Shown piece by piece: positions 13,837 to 23,969 of a DNA stretch of 64,000 bases. The notes beneath the pieces are model-generated. The model saw only the letters and a list, made by a program, of their open reading frames with translations, did not search any database and had not been told where the DNA came from. Position 1 is the stretch's first letter, and the number at the start of each line of letters is the position of its first letter. The stretch is from Selaginella moellendorffii. Lineage: Eukaryota > Streptophyta > Lycopodiopsida > Selaginellales > Selaginellaceae. The position numbers and the translations under genes were made by a program. Location of the stretch: positions 1,566,101 through 1,630,100 of the forward strand of contig NW_003314305.1 in the NCBI RefSeq assembly GCF_000143415.4, written 5' to 3'.

Positions 13837-14937
13837 TCGGGACCGAGAACGAGACCGAGCCCGAGCCCGAGACCGAGCCCGAGCCCGAGTTTGAGTCTGA
13901 GTCCGAGTCCGAGTCCGAGGCCGAGTCCGAGTTCGAGTCTGAGAGGGTGAAAGCCCAAAGTGTTCGTCTCCCAGACCCTGGGGGGTTTGGTGAGCTCCAA
14001 AAGTATAGTAGGGGGAGGACTGCAGTGGAGCCAGTTTGGCCAGGAAAGGCCAGTTTGGCCCAGGAAGGCTGGACCCAGTGTTGGGTTATGAGCTGCCCAC
14101 TGGGAAGTCCAAGACTAGAGTGAACACAAACCGACAAACGGGGTAGCTTGGTGAAGTGTTCAAGAGTCGGCTCTAGTTCCCCCGAGAGATCGACTGGCCG
14201 ATGCTCCCAGTCCAAGTGTGGGTGGCACTACCTACTTGGATACCTGTCGTGGCTCAACGGAACCTCGCTCTAAGCCCATGGCTAGAGCACCTAAAGGCAG
14301 AAGGCGGGGAGAATACCCATGAGGCCCACGTAGGGCCACAGTGTTCCGAAATGGTGTCCCAAAGTCCCAGACTGTGGAAAGGAAGAGGGGTAGCCCTCTG
14401 GTGGGGTGACCAAGGACACAGTCACACAATGAGGAAGTCCTAGAGGATAGTGGGACTTAGTGGTCGGGCCGGTGGGCCTTGATCCAGTGGCAGTGTTGGC
14501 GAACATAGCCAAGGACAGAAAGGGACTTGGTGGGGACCGGAACAGAGATATTGGGGAAGGCTATTCCCCATGTCTGTAGGCATCCTAAGGATGTTAAGGA
14601 GTGGATCTGGGATGATCCCTCATGGACGGATGACCCAGTCTTTGAGAGACGGGATGGGAATGTAGGTGGCGTTGGACCACCAGTGTAACCAAGGTAATTG
14701 GGCATGGCCTTAGCGTAACGGGCCGATACGTCGGTGGTACCTTGGGGTGTCGATAATGGGATCGGACACATGGAGCACTTGGACCAAGTGCTAAGGTTGA
14801 GTGGCATGGATGCCATTCTCGGGGCTAGCAAGCCCTAAGTCCTGAGTTGGACTTATGGAGGTTGCGAATGAGACTCCTCCAAGTGGTTAGAGGTGTGGTT
14901 AAGTGACTAAAGTAGAATGGAAAAATTAGTCGCTTAC
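13235..14937. mobile_element. nested insertion inside gag, unclassified
   Basis: Flanked by ATCG on both sides (13231-13234 and 14938-14941). Ends are TGTGAGACAC and, read inward from the other end, GTAAGCGAC (or TGTAAGCGAC if only TCG is duplicated), a weak inverted similarity. It contains the GA-rich tandem array at 13437-13950, then a GC-rich non-coding-looking tract with no recognised protein. A stretch near 13950-14035 (GTGAAAGCCCAAAG ... CCAAAAGTATAGTAG) recurs at about 48060-48130 in the second Ty3 copy, and inverted at about 59845-59915 within an LTR. It could be a non-autonomous element; class not determined. Confidence 0.7.
13437..13950. repeat. 12-bp/6-bp tandem array (GAGATGGAGTCC / GAGACC type)
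   Basis: About 370 bp of 12-bp units alternating GAGATGGAGTCC and GAGATGGACCC-type variants, grading into 6-bp GAGACC, GAGCCC and GAGTCC units. Because the period is a multiple of three and the units lack stop trinucleotides, long frames stay open on both strands (MESEMESE, RWSPRWSP, SISDSISD types). These are by-products of the repeat and not protein evidence. Confidence 0.95.
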
Positions 14938-15080
14938 ATCGGTGTTGTCGGCGCTTTCCGGATTGGCGACCTCCATTTCCTGGGTGGAGACCTTGGCCTC
15001 AGCAACGTCCCGTTGGTGCTGCTGCGGTGGAAGGTTTGGACACCGAGGTGCATCTAAGAAACAAGGAGTCGCACGAGTAA

Positions 15081-15680
15081 TGGAGGGACCTTGCGCGAAT
15101 AAGTTAGTGACCCCTCCATCTTTCTTTCGGGAGTATTATCAAGGGGTTCACTCGGCACTAGTTCATCCAGTGTTTACTTTCCAAGCTCGTTTTATAACAA
15201 GAGGTCTCCTATTATTCTCTCCGTGTTGGTTGATACAGGTTCGAGTTTATCTTCTATTGCTTGACCTATTGTCGTCTACACTTGCGTCGTACGGCGGATC
15301 CAGTTTTCATTCTTTATGGCAACGGCCATACACATGTATGTGCACGAGATGAGGCAGACCTAGTTGTGCGTGTGGGCGATCTCGAGCTTGAGTTGCAGTC
15401 GTTGTGGGTGGTGCCGAGTCAAGCTTTTGACCTCATTCTTGGTATGGATTGGTTGCAGCACAATCATGCCAAGTGTGACTTTGAGGCTTCTCCCCCTTGT
15501 CTCATACTTCCTTATGTTTCATCCATACCTCTCACTTCTATCCCTCTTCGTCCCTCTACTTCTACCTCTATTTCAATTACTTTTGTTTCCCCACTATTTC
15601 CTCCTATGTTTCCATCTTGTTTTGCTCTTCCCTTTTTCGATCCCTCCGACGATCTTTGTGTTGTAGCGGTTGACTAGCTT
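15081..15680 (+). pseudogene. Ty3/gypsy protease region, frame-broken
   Basis: The aspartic protease motif LVDTGSS lies near 15228-15248 in one frame, closed by a stop shortly after. The C-terminal half (DLELELQSLWVVP, DLILGMDWLQHN, CDF) continues in another frame at about 15380-15490. The sequence then runs as a pyrimidine-rich stretch to the pol ATG at 15681. At least one frameshift and one stop separate the parts. Confidence 0.75.
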
Positions 15681-17165
15681 ATGAAGGAGTATTCTGATCT
15701 CTTTGAATTTGACCTATCGTCTAGGGCCAAGATTGCCACACGTCATTCGATTCCAACTGGGGATGCTCGTCCAATCAAAGTTCCTGTTCGTCGTCGGTCA
15801 CCCAAGGAGATCAAGATTTTACGTGCAAACGTCAAGGAGATGTTGGAGAAGGGTGTTATTCGGAAGTCGCGGAGTCCTTGGGCATGTGAACCTCATCTTG
15901 TGATGAAGCCTGATGGGAGTATTTGTTTCTGCATTGACTATCGTCCGTTAAATGAAGTGACGATCCCGGATGTGTACCCTCTTCCTCACACTACTGATCT
16001 CTTGGATCGTCTCGGGCGAAGTCGTTGGTTCACCAAGCTAGATCTTGCTTCTGGGTACTGGCAAGTACCAATGGCCGCAAAAAATATTCCTAAGACTGCT
16101 TTTCATACACCGTTTGGTTTGTACGAGTTCTTGGTGATGCCGTTTGGTTTGAACAACGCTGCAGCAACTTTCCAGCGGATGATGGACGAGGTTCTTTGTG
16201 ATATGCCAGAAATGACTACCGACTTCATTGATGATGTCTTGATTCACTCGGAGGGGACGTGGGAGGAGCACGTTCATGATGTTTGTAAAGTGTTGGATCG
16301 GCTACGCGATGTTGGTTTAAGGCTGAAGCGGTCGAAGTGTGTGTTTAGGTCCAAGGATACAACTTATCTTGGGTACTGTATTTCTCGTGAGGGTTTGCAA
16401 GTTGATTCTGACAAGCTTGTGGCTGTTCTAAAGTTCCCTACTCCGAAATGTGTGAATGATGTGCAGCGCTTCTTGGGCAAGGTGCAGTATCTCGGTCGTT
16501 TTGTGGATCATCTTTCTGATCGCACTGCACCATTGCGAGCGTTGCTGAAGTCATCAACATCATCTTTCATCTGGTCTCCGGATTGTGAGCGGGCATTCGG
16601 GGATCTCAAAGAGCTATTAACGACTCCTCCGGTTTTGGCATATCCTGACTACACTCGACCTTTTATTTTGCGCGTGGATGCTTCTGACATTGGTCTTGGA
16701 GGTGTGTTGATGCAAGAGAGTTCGAGTGTGCCTGGTCAACGCCATCCTATTGCGTATATAAGCCGTACATTACAACCAGTGGAGATGAATTACTCCACAA
16801 CGGAGAAGGAGTGTTTAGCAGCAATTTGGGGTTTCGAGAAACTTCATGCATATCTACATGGTTCTCGAACGTTACTTGAAGGTGACCATGCTGCTGTTAC
16901 TTCATTATTGAAGCGGAAGAACCTGGTTGGTCGTACTGCTCGGTGGGCTTTGAAGCTTCAGATATATGATTTTGATGTTGTTCATCGCCCAGGGAGTTCT
17001 ATGGCTGATATTGATGCCCTTTCTCGAGCTCCTCTTCCTTCTTCACTCACTTCTCATGTTTCTGACGAACCTGTTGTTCCAGCATCTGTGGATTTTCTAG
17101 ACGAGGATTCTGTGCCGTCAGCGGTTGCTGTCCTTGATGTTCAGTGTCCACAAGGCGCAGAGTAA
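15681..17165 (+). pseudogene. Ty3/gypsy reverse transcriptase and RNase H
   Basis: An open frame of 494 codons. Reverse transcriptase blocks are HLVMKPDGS, DYRPLNEVTIPD, FTKLDLASGYWQV, KTAFHTPFGLYEFLVMPFGL and the catalytic loop DFIDDVLI (FIDD, where YVDD or YIDD is usual), then LGYCISREGLQVD. RNase H follows with RVDASDIGLGGVLMQ, NYSTTEKECLAAIWG and the usual terminal region with DIDALSR. It ends at a TAA that appears to be a nonsense mutation, since the same frame runs on for about 70 further codons of integrase N-terminal sequence. Confidence 0.9.
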
Positions 17166-18562
17166 AATCTACCTTCTCTTGATGATGTTTGTGAGGCTCA
17201 AAAGATTGAGCCGTCGATTCAAAGGCTTCGAGATGGGTTTGAGAATCCTGCATCACTTGCTGATGACTTGCCTTTCCGGCATTTACATTCTCAATATCGC
17301 CTTGAAGATGGCCTTCTTTATTTTGTGGGGACGGATCCTGAGGATCATTTACAGCAGTTGTGCCTTTTGTCTTTATTTCGCGGTTTCTCCATGCCTACCA
17401 TGATTCTTTTGTTCTAGGTGGGCATATGGGACACCGTCGTGTTCTAGGTGGGCATATGGGACACCATCGTGTAACCGAGAAGTTGCGGAGGTCTTTTTAC
17501 TGGCCGGAGATGCAACGTGATGTTATCCAGTATGTGCGTAGCTGCGTTTGGTGCTAAGCTCGTAATACTCCCCCTCGTGCTACGGAAGGACGGTTGGAGT
17601 CAATTGTGGTTTCCCGTCCATTTGAGTTGGTGATGTTTGATCTTATGGGACCTTTTCCATGGTCAACTGCTGGCAATGAATATGTTATTATTGCTTCTGA
17701 CTACTTGACTCGTTGGGTGGAAGTTGGTGCTCTTGCTAGCGCCTCTGCAACTGTTGTTAGCTATTTCCTCCTCAATCGAGTGGTGTTCCAGCAATCTTGT
17801 CCAGAGTGGATTCTTTCTGATAATGGTCCCGCATTTATGGCTGAGGTATTTCATGTTTTGACATCTCGGTTGGGGATACGCCACACTTTCACGAGTGCTT
17901 ATCATCCACAATCAAACGGTCTGGTGGAGCGGCTCGTTCGGACATTTAAAGGGATGATTGCGAAGTATGTGAACTTTCAGCATTCAGATTGGGATGGTTA
18001 TTTGCCGTCTCTTCGGTATGCATATGTCACAGGGGTGTAAAGTTCTGTTGGTGGTTCACCATATAAACTCTTATATGGTCATGATCCAATATTACCAACG
18101 GAGCTGGGTTTACCTTCGCGATTGCTGTGAGCTGCCGATGCTAGGTCGTGGGATCAGTATTTGACGAGCATTCTTCCATTTGTCTAAGCAAAGTCTGTCG
18201 AACACTTAGGCCGCGTACAAGTAAAACAACAATGGCGCTACAACTCTCATCATTGTCCACCTGCGGAGTACAAAGTGGATGATTTGGTGTTAGTCCGTTT
18301 TCCCCATCTTACGGTACGTGGTTTATCTAAGGGACTTCTTGCACAGTGGAAAGGACCGTATCAGGTGTTGCGGCAAGTTGAACCACAAGTTTATGAGGTT
18401 CAGCATAACATTCAGCAGGCCGATCCTCTAGAGATTGTGCATGTGCAGCGGCTGAAACGCTTCGTACAAAGGGATCAGGAGCAGTTAATGCCACCTACAG
18501 ATCCACTAATGCCTCCTCTTGATGTTCCTCCGGATCCCGGCCCATCTACAAGAGAACCCTGA
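17166..18562 (+). pseudogene. Ty3/gypsy integrase and GPY-type C-terminus, interrupted
   Basis: The zinc-binding part (GHMGHHRV ... YWPEMQRDV ... CVWC) carries an exact-length 30-bp tandem duplication (17411-17440 and 17441-17470) and ends in a stop right after CVWC. The catalytic core is then open: FDLMGPFPW, ILSDNGPAFMAE and PQSNGLVERLV supply the D, D and E positions. A stop near 18038 follows, then the C-terminal module (LLAQWKGPYQVL, VQRLKRFV) at 18275-18562. No chromodomain seen. Confidence 0.88.
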
Positions 18563-18578
18563 TGGTCTTCCATTATTC

Positions 18579-18769
18579 CAAGAGAAGGGGATGATGTGAG
18601 GGCCAAGTGTACGGCTACGATTCCATATACTAATATTAGCGTAATGGGATTTTGGTAACCGTCGGATTGGTTTCAATCTAGACCACTCGCTCCTGTATAT
18701 AAGCTAGGGTTTTTGGGCTAATTGATATGCACATTTTTTGTATTCCCCTTCCATATTCCAAGCACTCAC

Positions 18770-18770
<1 letters not shown>
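18579..18770 (+). repeat. polypurine tract and 3' LTR of Ty3/gypsy copy 1
   Basis: A purine-rich AAGAGAAGGGGATGA (about 18580-18594) directly precedes the LTR at 18595-18770, which matches the 5' LTR over its full 176 bp (about 93% identical) with the same TGTGAGGG start and CACTCACA end. Confidence 0.92.
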
Positions 18771-18833
<63 letters not shown>

Positions 18834-19478
18834 TACAAAGGGATAAATTATTTTAAAAATATTATTTAAGCTTCAAATGTTTGAATGTTGTTATTTTTAT
18901 TTATTTTAAAGCACACTGATATTTATTTCATATATAATTTTTCAATATTTTGGATGTTGTTATTTGCTTATTGTTTTTAACTTTGTTATTAACATATGAC
19001 CAAGTATATAAAATAAAATTCTTATAAATATCTTTATAATTTAAATTAGTTATGTTTTATTGGTAAATTACTTTTTTATTAATTTCAAAAAAAGTTGTAC
19101 TTTTTTAAAAATAAATAACTCCAAATAACACTCAAATAATGCTCAAGTAGTAATATTGTTTTAATTAGGAGCACTATTGGTTTAAGTTTAAAGATGATTA
19201 AAAATAAAAAATCAACATTTATCACCCCTCTAAACATTAGTGCTATCTATTAATTATTAATATCACAAAGAATATATTAAGGATCACAAAAGGAAATAAT
19301 TTCTAAATTGTTTATTAAATATATATAACTGATGCAATCTTCTTTGAGAGCGTAAAATTTATACTATGAGTTGAAGCACTTGGTTGATCTCTCTCACCAC
19401 TCAGTTTTGGCACATTTCCAATCACTTGACATAAGAGGTTTTGCTTTTAAGTGGGAAAAATGAAATGGCCCTCTACTT
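18771..19478. other. TA repeat and AT-rich intergenic DNA
   Basis: A (TA)n tract to about 18826, then AT-rich sequence without coding potential. The last 100-150 bp are the probable 3' UTR of the PSRP3 gene on the minus strand. Confidence 0.6.
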
Positions 19479-20088
19479 CTAGAAGCTCGAAGCCTTCTGC
19501 TGCCAAAGGTTGATGATATCGGTGGCCTGGTTGAGAAGGATAATTGTACGCCTTCGTGAGATCCACGGCTTGCTCTCGAGCTTGGCCTTGAGCTCCTCCC
19601 ACGCATCCTTCTTGGGCCAGAAGTAAAACGGCGACAGTGGAATTGTACCATGGCCCGGCACAACTTGATCCAAGGCAATTCCAATGTTCTTCTCCATCCA
19701 AAGAAATCGTAGCGACAATATCTGCTTGCCTGCGGACCTTATAGCCAGCTTGTCTTTCTGGCCAAAACAAAAAAAAGAAGATCAAAGTTGGATAGACAAA
19801 CATTCCTCGTACCTTGGATAGATTGTCCGAGTAAACGCTGCTCGTGGGCTCAGGAGTCTCTTCTTGGGCATCCTTCGAGTCTTCTTCATCTCCCACAGCC
19901 TTGGGAGTTTCAGCGTTTTCTTCCAAGGGAGCAGCGTCGTCCGAGGCTGAAGCTCTCAAGGAAAGCATCCTCCGTTGCCTTCTTGATAGCACTAAGCTTC
20001 CTCTCTGAGTAGAAAAGCAACCCAAATTCACCTGAGAAGGTCCGCACGGCTGAATGCCCACTCCCGGCCAAGCCATCGCCATAGTCAT
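19479..20088 (-). CDS. PSRP3: plastid-specific 30S ribosomal protein 3 (Ycf65-like)
   Basis: Two exons, 19813-20088 and 19479-19757, phase 0 intron of 55 bp, about 184 aa. The C-terminal exon is diagnostic for PSRP-3/Ycf65: [65 protein letters not shown]. The first exon is a variable Ser/Arg-rich region suited to a chloroplast transit peptide followed by an acidic linker ([17 protein letters not shown]). The ATG at 20088 was chosen; the frame is open further upstream but only with GTG. The protein belongs to the small subunit of the chloroplast ribosome. It lies 95 bp downstream of the GNAT stop on the same strand. Confidence 0.92.
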
Positions 20089-20183
20089 CGCAAGCGATAG
20101 CCCTCGCACCCTCACGATTCGAACTCCAGACCTGCTTTGGAAGATAAGTGAGAGAAAGACAAAACTCGCTTGCGAAAAAAATT

Positions 20184-21422
20184 CTACACTGTACCAAGAT
20201 CAAACCACAGAAGCTTTCTTCGAGGTCGACCAAGAAGGTGTGATTCCGCTGGAGTCTCCTCGGCTTCGAAAACAAAGCCAGACTTCGTGTAAAGTTTGAA
20301 AGCCGGCTCGTTGGATGTCACAACGTGAACGTAAAGATCACTCACACCTGTAGCAGCCAAGGCGTCAAAGGTCTGGAAAAACGAGAAGCTCTTCAGTACC
20401 CCATTCTCTGGCAGTCCGTTTTGCTTCGCGAACTAGAGCCGTGCCTACACCCTTTCGACGTGCTTCTTGAGCGACGCAGAAGTTTGAAATGTAGGCACGC
20501 TTGTATGCTGGATCAGAGTCCTAGAAAAAACAGTAGAAAACGTGATACACGATGGAAAGAAGAAAGGTTCTTACCTTTGGTCGAGAGCCAGATATCTCAC
20601 CGGGTATTAGTCGACCTCGATTCACATCAAGTGTACCAACAACAAGGAGATCTTGGCCAGCAACAGTCACCTATATCATCACTCAATCATCCTAGAGCTA
20701 TCAGCCACCCAAGGAAAAAAAAGATTATAGATAGATAGATGGATCTATCATCTATTTATCGGTCTATCTATCCTAGAGCTATCAGTCACCCAAGACAAAA
20801 AAAAAAGAGTATAAAACAACCAAGAGTTTACCTTGCAAGCTTTGCGAATCTCGTCTGTGGAAGGAGGAAAATCTTTGAGTGGAAGTAGCGCGACTACGCA
20901 CGCCACACGACCGAAACCATCCTCGGTTCCAGCGATCTTGGAGGAAAGAGTCTTAAATTCGAGGGAGGCCATATACTTTTGGTGTGCCTGTGAAGAAACA
21001 AAGAAAAAATCGTTAGAGAGAAACGATCGAGAAAATCTTTGTGAAGAGAGGAAAGATCTCTTCGAAATCTACGAAAGAAAGAGGCTGCGTTGCTATCGAT
21101 CGACCATGAAATGATCAAGAAGAGATATTTCTAGACTTACTTCTTGTGCTGCGATGGAGCGTCCCTCGGGATAGCTGTAGAATGACCTTGCGCGCAAGAA
21201 TGCGGCCGCCGAGAGCTCCGATTCACAAGCCTGCCGGACGAGGAGGAGCTCCTCTAGCCCGCCGCTGGCGAGATCGCGAAGAACCTGTGAAGAATGCGCG
21301 GGAATGGAAGCCCTGGTGCTGATCACGATCCTCGCGAACGGCGGAAGGAGATTTGGAGCGGCGGACGATCGAGGATTCCACAGAGGAGGGATGGATGCGT
21401 GGCAGGCGGCGGCAAGCGCCAT
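20184..21422 (-). CDS. GNAT-family N-acetyltransferase, probably plastid
   Basis: Five exons with consistent phases: 21141-21422, 20832-20987, 20575-20670, 20400-20520, 20184-20347, giving 272 aa. The acetyl-CoA binding motif is FCVAQEARRKGVGTALV (about residues 180-200), followed by LYVHVVTSNEPAFKLYTKSGF and a C-terminal basic segment, as in plant chloroplast GNAT proteins. The N-terminus (MALAAACHASIPPLWNPRSS) looks like a transit peptide. Family members acetylate protein N-termini and lysines in plastids; which activity this one has cannot be read from sequence. The ATG at 21422 is used because the upstream in-frame extension lacks an ATG. Just upstream lies divergent TDP2. Confidence 0.85.
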
Positions 21423-21698
21423 AGCCAAGATCCTCTTCTCAAAATTTCTCCAGGGCAAACAAGAAATTTTTTAAAAGCCATGGCGGGTTTGGGGCTCAAG
21501 CGGTTTAGGGTTCTTCACATTCTTCTCCGGGGATGGCCGCCACCGCCATCGCTAGCGCCATCGTCATCGCCATCGCTATCGCGCAAGGTATCGATCTGCA
21601 AGTGTAGCATTTCCTTCTCTACATCTGGCAATCCGCCGCCGCCTCCTGCGCCGCTCGCGATCGCCTCGATCGCTCCCTTGCGGCCGACGCTTTCGGTC
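21423..21698. promoter_or_regulatory. bidirectional promoter between GNAT and TDP2
   Basis: The two genes are divergent with only 276 bp between start codons (57 bp if TDP2 begins at the upstream in-frame ATG at 21480). The region is GC-rich with ATCG/GCGATCGC runs. Shared regulation is inferred from spacing only. Confidence 0.5.
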
Positions 21699-23178
21699 AT
21701 GGAATGGACTTGCAGCCGATGCACGCTTCTCAACAGCGCCGGCGATGCGTGCGCGGTTTGTGAGCAACCGCGGAAGGAAGAGGCCGCGAGTGAAATGCCG
21801 GGTCTGGATTCGTGGAACTGCCCGGCGTGCACGTTTCTCAGCCCCGGATCGATGCCTCGCTGCGGTATGTGTGACACTGAGAAGCCCCTGGATCAAGACC
21901 CTCCGGTAGTGACCAAAGAGATCACGGCAAAAGAGGAGGTGATTTTGGAGCCGAGCTCCAAGAGGCAGAGAGTGGACGAGCCACAGCCATCGTCCGAGGA
22001 AGAGGAAGGCCAGGCCGCGGCTCCTGTCAATCCAGGGCAGTCCTCAAACGCTCTCCTTCGCGAGCTCCATATGGAAAGAATGTCGAGGAAGAACTCCATA
22101 GCTTCTTCTGCTGGTATGTATGAGGTCTTAATCGTTTACAAACTTTCACTGCTTTTCTTCTTTAGGTGTGTCAACTTCTTCCACTTCCAAGAACATTGTC
22201 AGCGACAGTATCGTTTTTATGACGTACAACGTCTGGTTTCGTGAGGATCTCGAGCTGGAGCGAAGAATGGAAGCGATCGGAGAGCTTATCAGACAGCACC
22301 AACCTCACGTCATATGTTTCCAGGTATTTCTTTGGTCGTTCATATCTCTCTTTGCTGATAAGTGATTTTCACAGGAAGTTACTACCAGTATCTATGCGAT
22401 TTTCCAGCGATCGAACTGGTGGAGTGGATACAGATGCTCGGTTAGCTCAGAGCTCGCGGCAAAGCGAGCTTACTTTTGCATCCAGGTGAAGCTTTCGCTC
22501 GCGTTCATTCTGTTGCTTAGTCTCAAGTGCGTATCTTCTCCTTTTCAGCTTAGCAAGCTACCGATAGACAAGTTCTACCGCAATCCCTTCCACAACACGA
22601 TCATGGGAAGAGAACTCTGCCTGGCGGACATCGATTGCGGCAACAGCACGCAGCTGGTCGTGGCAACAACGCATCTGGAAAGCCCGTGTCCAGCGCCCCC
22701 GAAATTCGATCAGATGTTTAGCGCCGAGCGCGTTGCACAGATGAAGGAGGCGCTCGCAACGCTCAAGCCGCTGCCAAACGTTGTCTTTGGAGGAGACATG
22801 AACTGGGACGACAAGCTAGACGGTCAGCCTCCTCTCGAGAATGGCTGGATGGACGCATGGACACAACTCCGCGCAAAGGAGGTGAGAACTTTTGCTCTCG
22901 TTTTTATGGCAGAGTTTTGATTCACCGTGTGTTCTTTGCAGCCTGGACTAACTTACGACGCAAAGGCCAATCCCATGCTCACTGGAAGCAGGCTACAGAA
23001 GCGTTTGGATCGAGTGTTCTACCATTTCCGCGACTTTGAGGTGGAAAGCATCGAGATGATCGGGACGAAACCGATTCCAGGCTTGACGTTTGAGAAGGAG
23101 ACGAAGAAATCGTTGCTCAAGCTCCCGGTTTTACCCAGCGATCACTTTGGTTTGGTTCTCAAGATTCGCAAGAAGTAG
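21699..23178 (+). CDS. TDP2: tyrosyl-DNA phosphodiesterase 2 with two RanBP2-type zinc fingers
   Basis: Five exons, consistent phases: 21699-22113, 22166-22323, 22375-22485, 22549-22881, 22942-23178; 417 aa. Two RanBP2 zinc fingers open the protein (WTCSRCTLLN...CAVC and WNCPACTFLS...CGMC), then an acidic linker with a KRQR basic cluster. The endonuclease/exonuclease/phosphatase domain carries the TDP2 catalytic motifs: MTYNVWF, CFQEV (spanning the exon 2/3 junction), GGDMNWDD and LPSDHFGL. The enzyme removes topoisomerase-2 adducts from 5' DNA ends. Plant TDP2-like proteins (Arabidopsis At1g11800 type) share this layout. An upstream in-frame ATG at 21480 would add 73 residues that could act as an organelle-targeting extension. 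Confidence 0.92.
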
Positions 23179-23589
23179 TCGGCATTCCTTGGATACATTG
23201 ATTGGCAAATCAGTGGATTCTAAGGATATTCTTGATTTGTGCTCTTTAGGATTTAAAATAGATTCTATTTTAATCTGAGGATTATTATTGTGAAATTACT
23301 TTTTAAGAATTTAGTACCTTTTGTTGAGATAAAAACTTTTTCAAACTCATAACCTTTATTCCCGAGTTTGAAATATTCAAATAATTAGAGAAGTTTTGCC
23401 TAGATCCAGCTTTTGTATAACAATTGAGCCGCAGGATCTGGCCAATCAGAGTCGTCGTAACTCGTTCTTAGAACATCCTCTATTATGGATAATCAAGCTC
23501 GAGACGCTAGACAACATGAAAATGCCTTGAAAAGCCTTTGCCTGGGCCTTTGCTTTCACGTAGCTTGGGATTGTTTGCGCCAATCAATG
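23179..23589. other. intergenic, 3' of TDP2
   Basis: Nothing recognised. Probable TDP2 3' UTR followed by AT-rich spacer. Confidence 0.4.
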
Positions 23590-23745
23590 CTGGAACTTTC
23601 CCCGAGGATTGAGCTTGGCCAGCCGGGGTAGCTCTCCAATCTCTTTATCTGGGATGGAGCCCGAGAATCTGTTGTGAATTCCTGAGATAGGTGCTATTGC
23701 TGAAGGAGGTCTTGATGGATTCTTCTCGTGGACGTCTAACTCTTG
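23590..23745 (-). pseudogene. BIR1-like LRR fragment
   Basis: On the minus strand this matches the LRR part of the BIR1-like genes further right: a DVHEKN stretch, SISDS-free RFSGSIPD, then GELPRLAKL, corresponding to the DIHENSFSGS ... NRFSGSIPG ... GVLPRLTKF stretch at 33400-33540. Indels destroy the frame. It is a third minus-strand remnant of the family beyond the intact-looking copy at 25349. Confidence 0.7.
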
Positions 23746-23969
23746 GAATAGCTTATTGATGTTGTGCGCCGGCCAACCAGCGGTCGCCACGGTCTGGTCT
23801 CAGCGAGTGATTTCATGTTTGGATGAATTCTTCCCCCTCTGTCTTGGTGGCCGCTATCGCGATTGGGACGGAGCCCAGCAGCGATCTTCGCTTTTCTCTT
23901 TGCAGGTTCCAGTCACCTGAGAGGAGCGGAATGTGAGAGTTGTTCCGTGTCTCGATCTGGGTATTTGGG

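Larger units (their letters stand above)
12441..15080 (+). pseudogene. Ty3/gypsy gag, split by an insertion
   Basis: The 5' part (12441-13234) encodes a capsid-like region (FFRGNPGDDVYHWFDHF, LQGTALQWYNGL, LHRLSQGPSESVMQFGVRF) and the start of a CCHC zinc knuckle (CWACDEVGH). An insertion of 1703 bp with a short duplicated target then interrupts it. The 3' part is 14942-15080, ending in TAA. The two pieces are in phase: across the gap the frame stays open and a cysteine falls at the fourth zinc-ligand position, followed by a Pro/Arg-rich tail, for a total of about 310 codons. Gag packages the element RNA; the interrupted copy would end within the insertion's repeats. Confidence 0.85.
12037..18770 (+). 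mobile_element. Ty3/gypsy LTR retrotransposon, copy 1 (6.7 kb including a nested insertion)
   Basis: Bounded by two 176-bp direct repeats starting TGTGAGGGCC and ending CACTCACA. Order inside is gag, protease, reverse transcriptase, RNase H, integrase, GPY-type C-terminus, the Ty3/gypsy arrangement. Removing the nested insertion at 13235-14937 leaves about 5.0 kb. The LTRs differ at about 12 of 176 positions, nearly all transitions. Flanks are TA repeats (TATATA / TTATATAT), so the 4-5 bp target duplication cannot be read unambiguously. The pol frame has stops and frameshifts, so this copy is not autonomous. Confidence 0.95.

Noticed and set aside
13229-14215. A 328-codon minus-strand frame and several overlapping plus-strand frames
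   Set aside because: They are generated by the 12-bp/6-bp repeat array, which lacks stops in several frames; no recognisable domain.
14457-14831. A 124-codon minus-strand frame within the gag insertion
   Set aside because: No recognisable family, no splice context, and it lies in a GC-rich repeat; insufficient support as a gene.
20089-20115. Nine-codon extension of PSRP3
   Set aside because: Begins with GTG; the first ATG in frame is at 20088.
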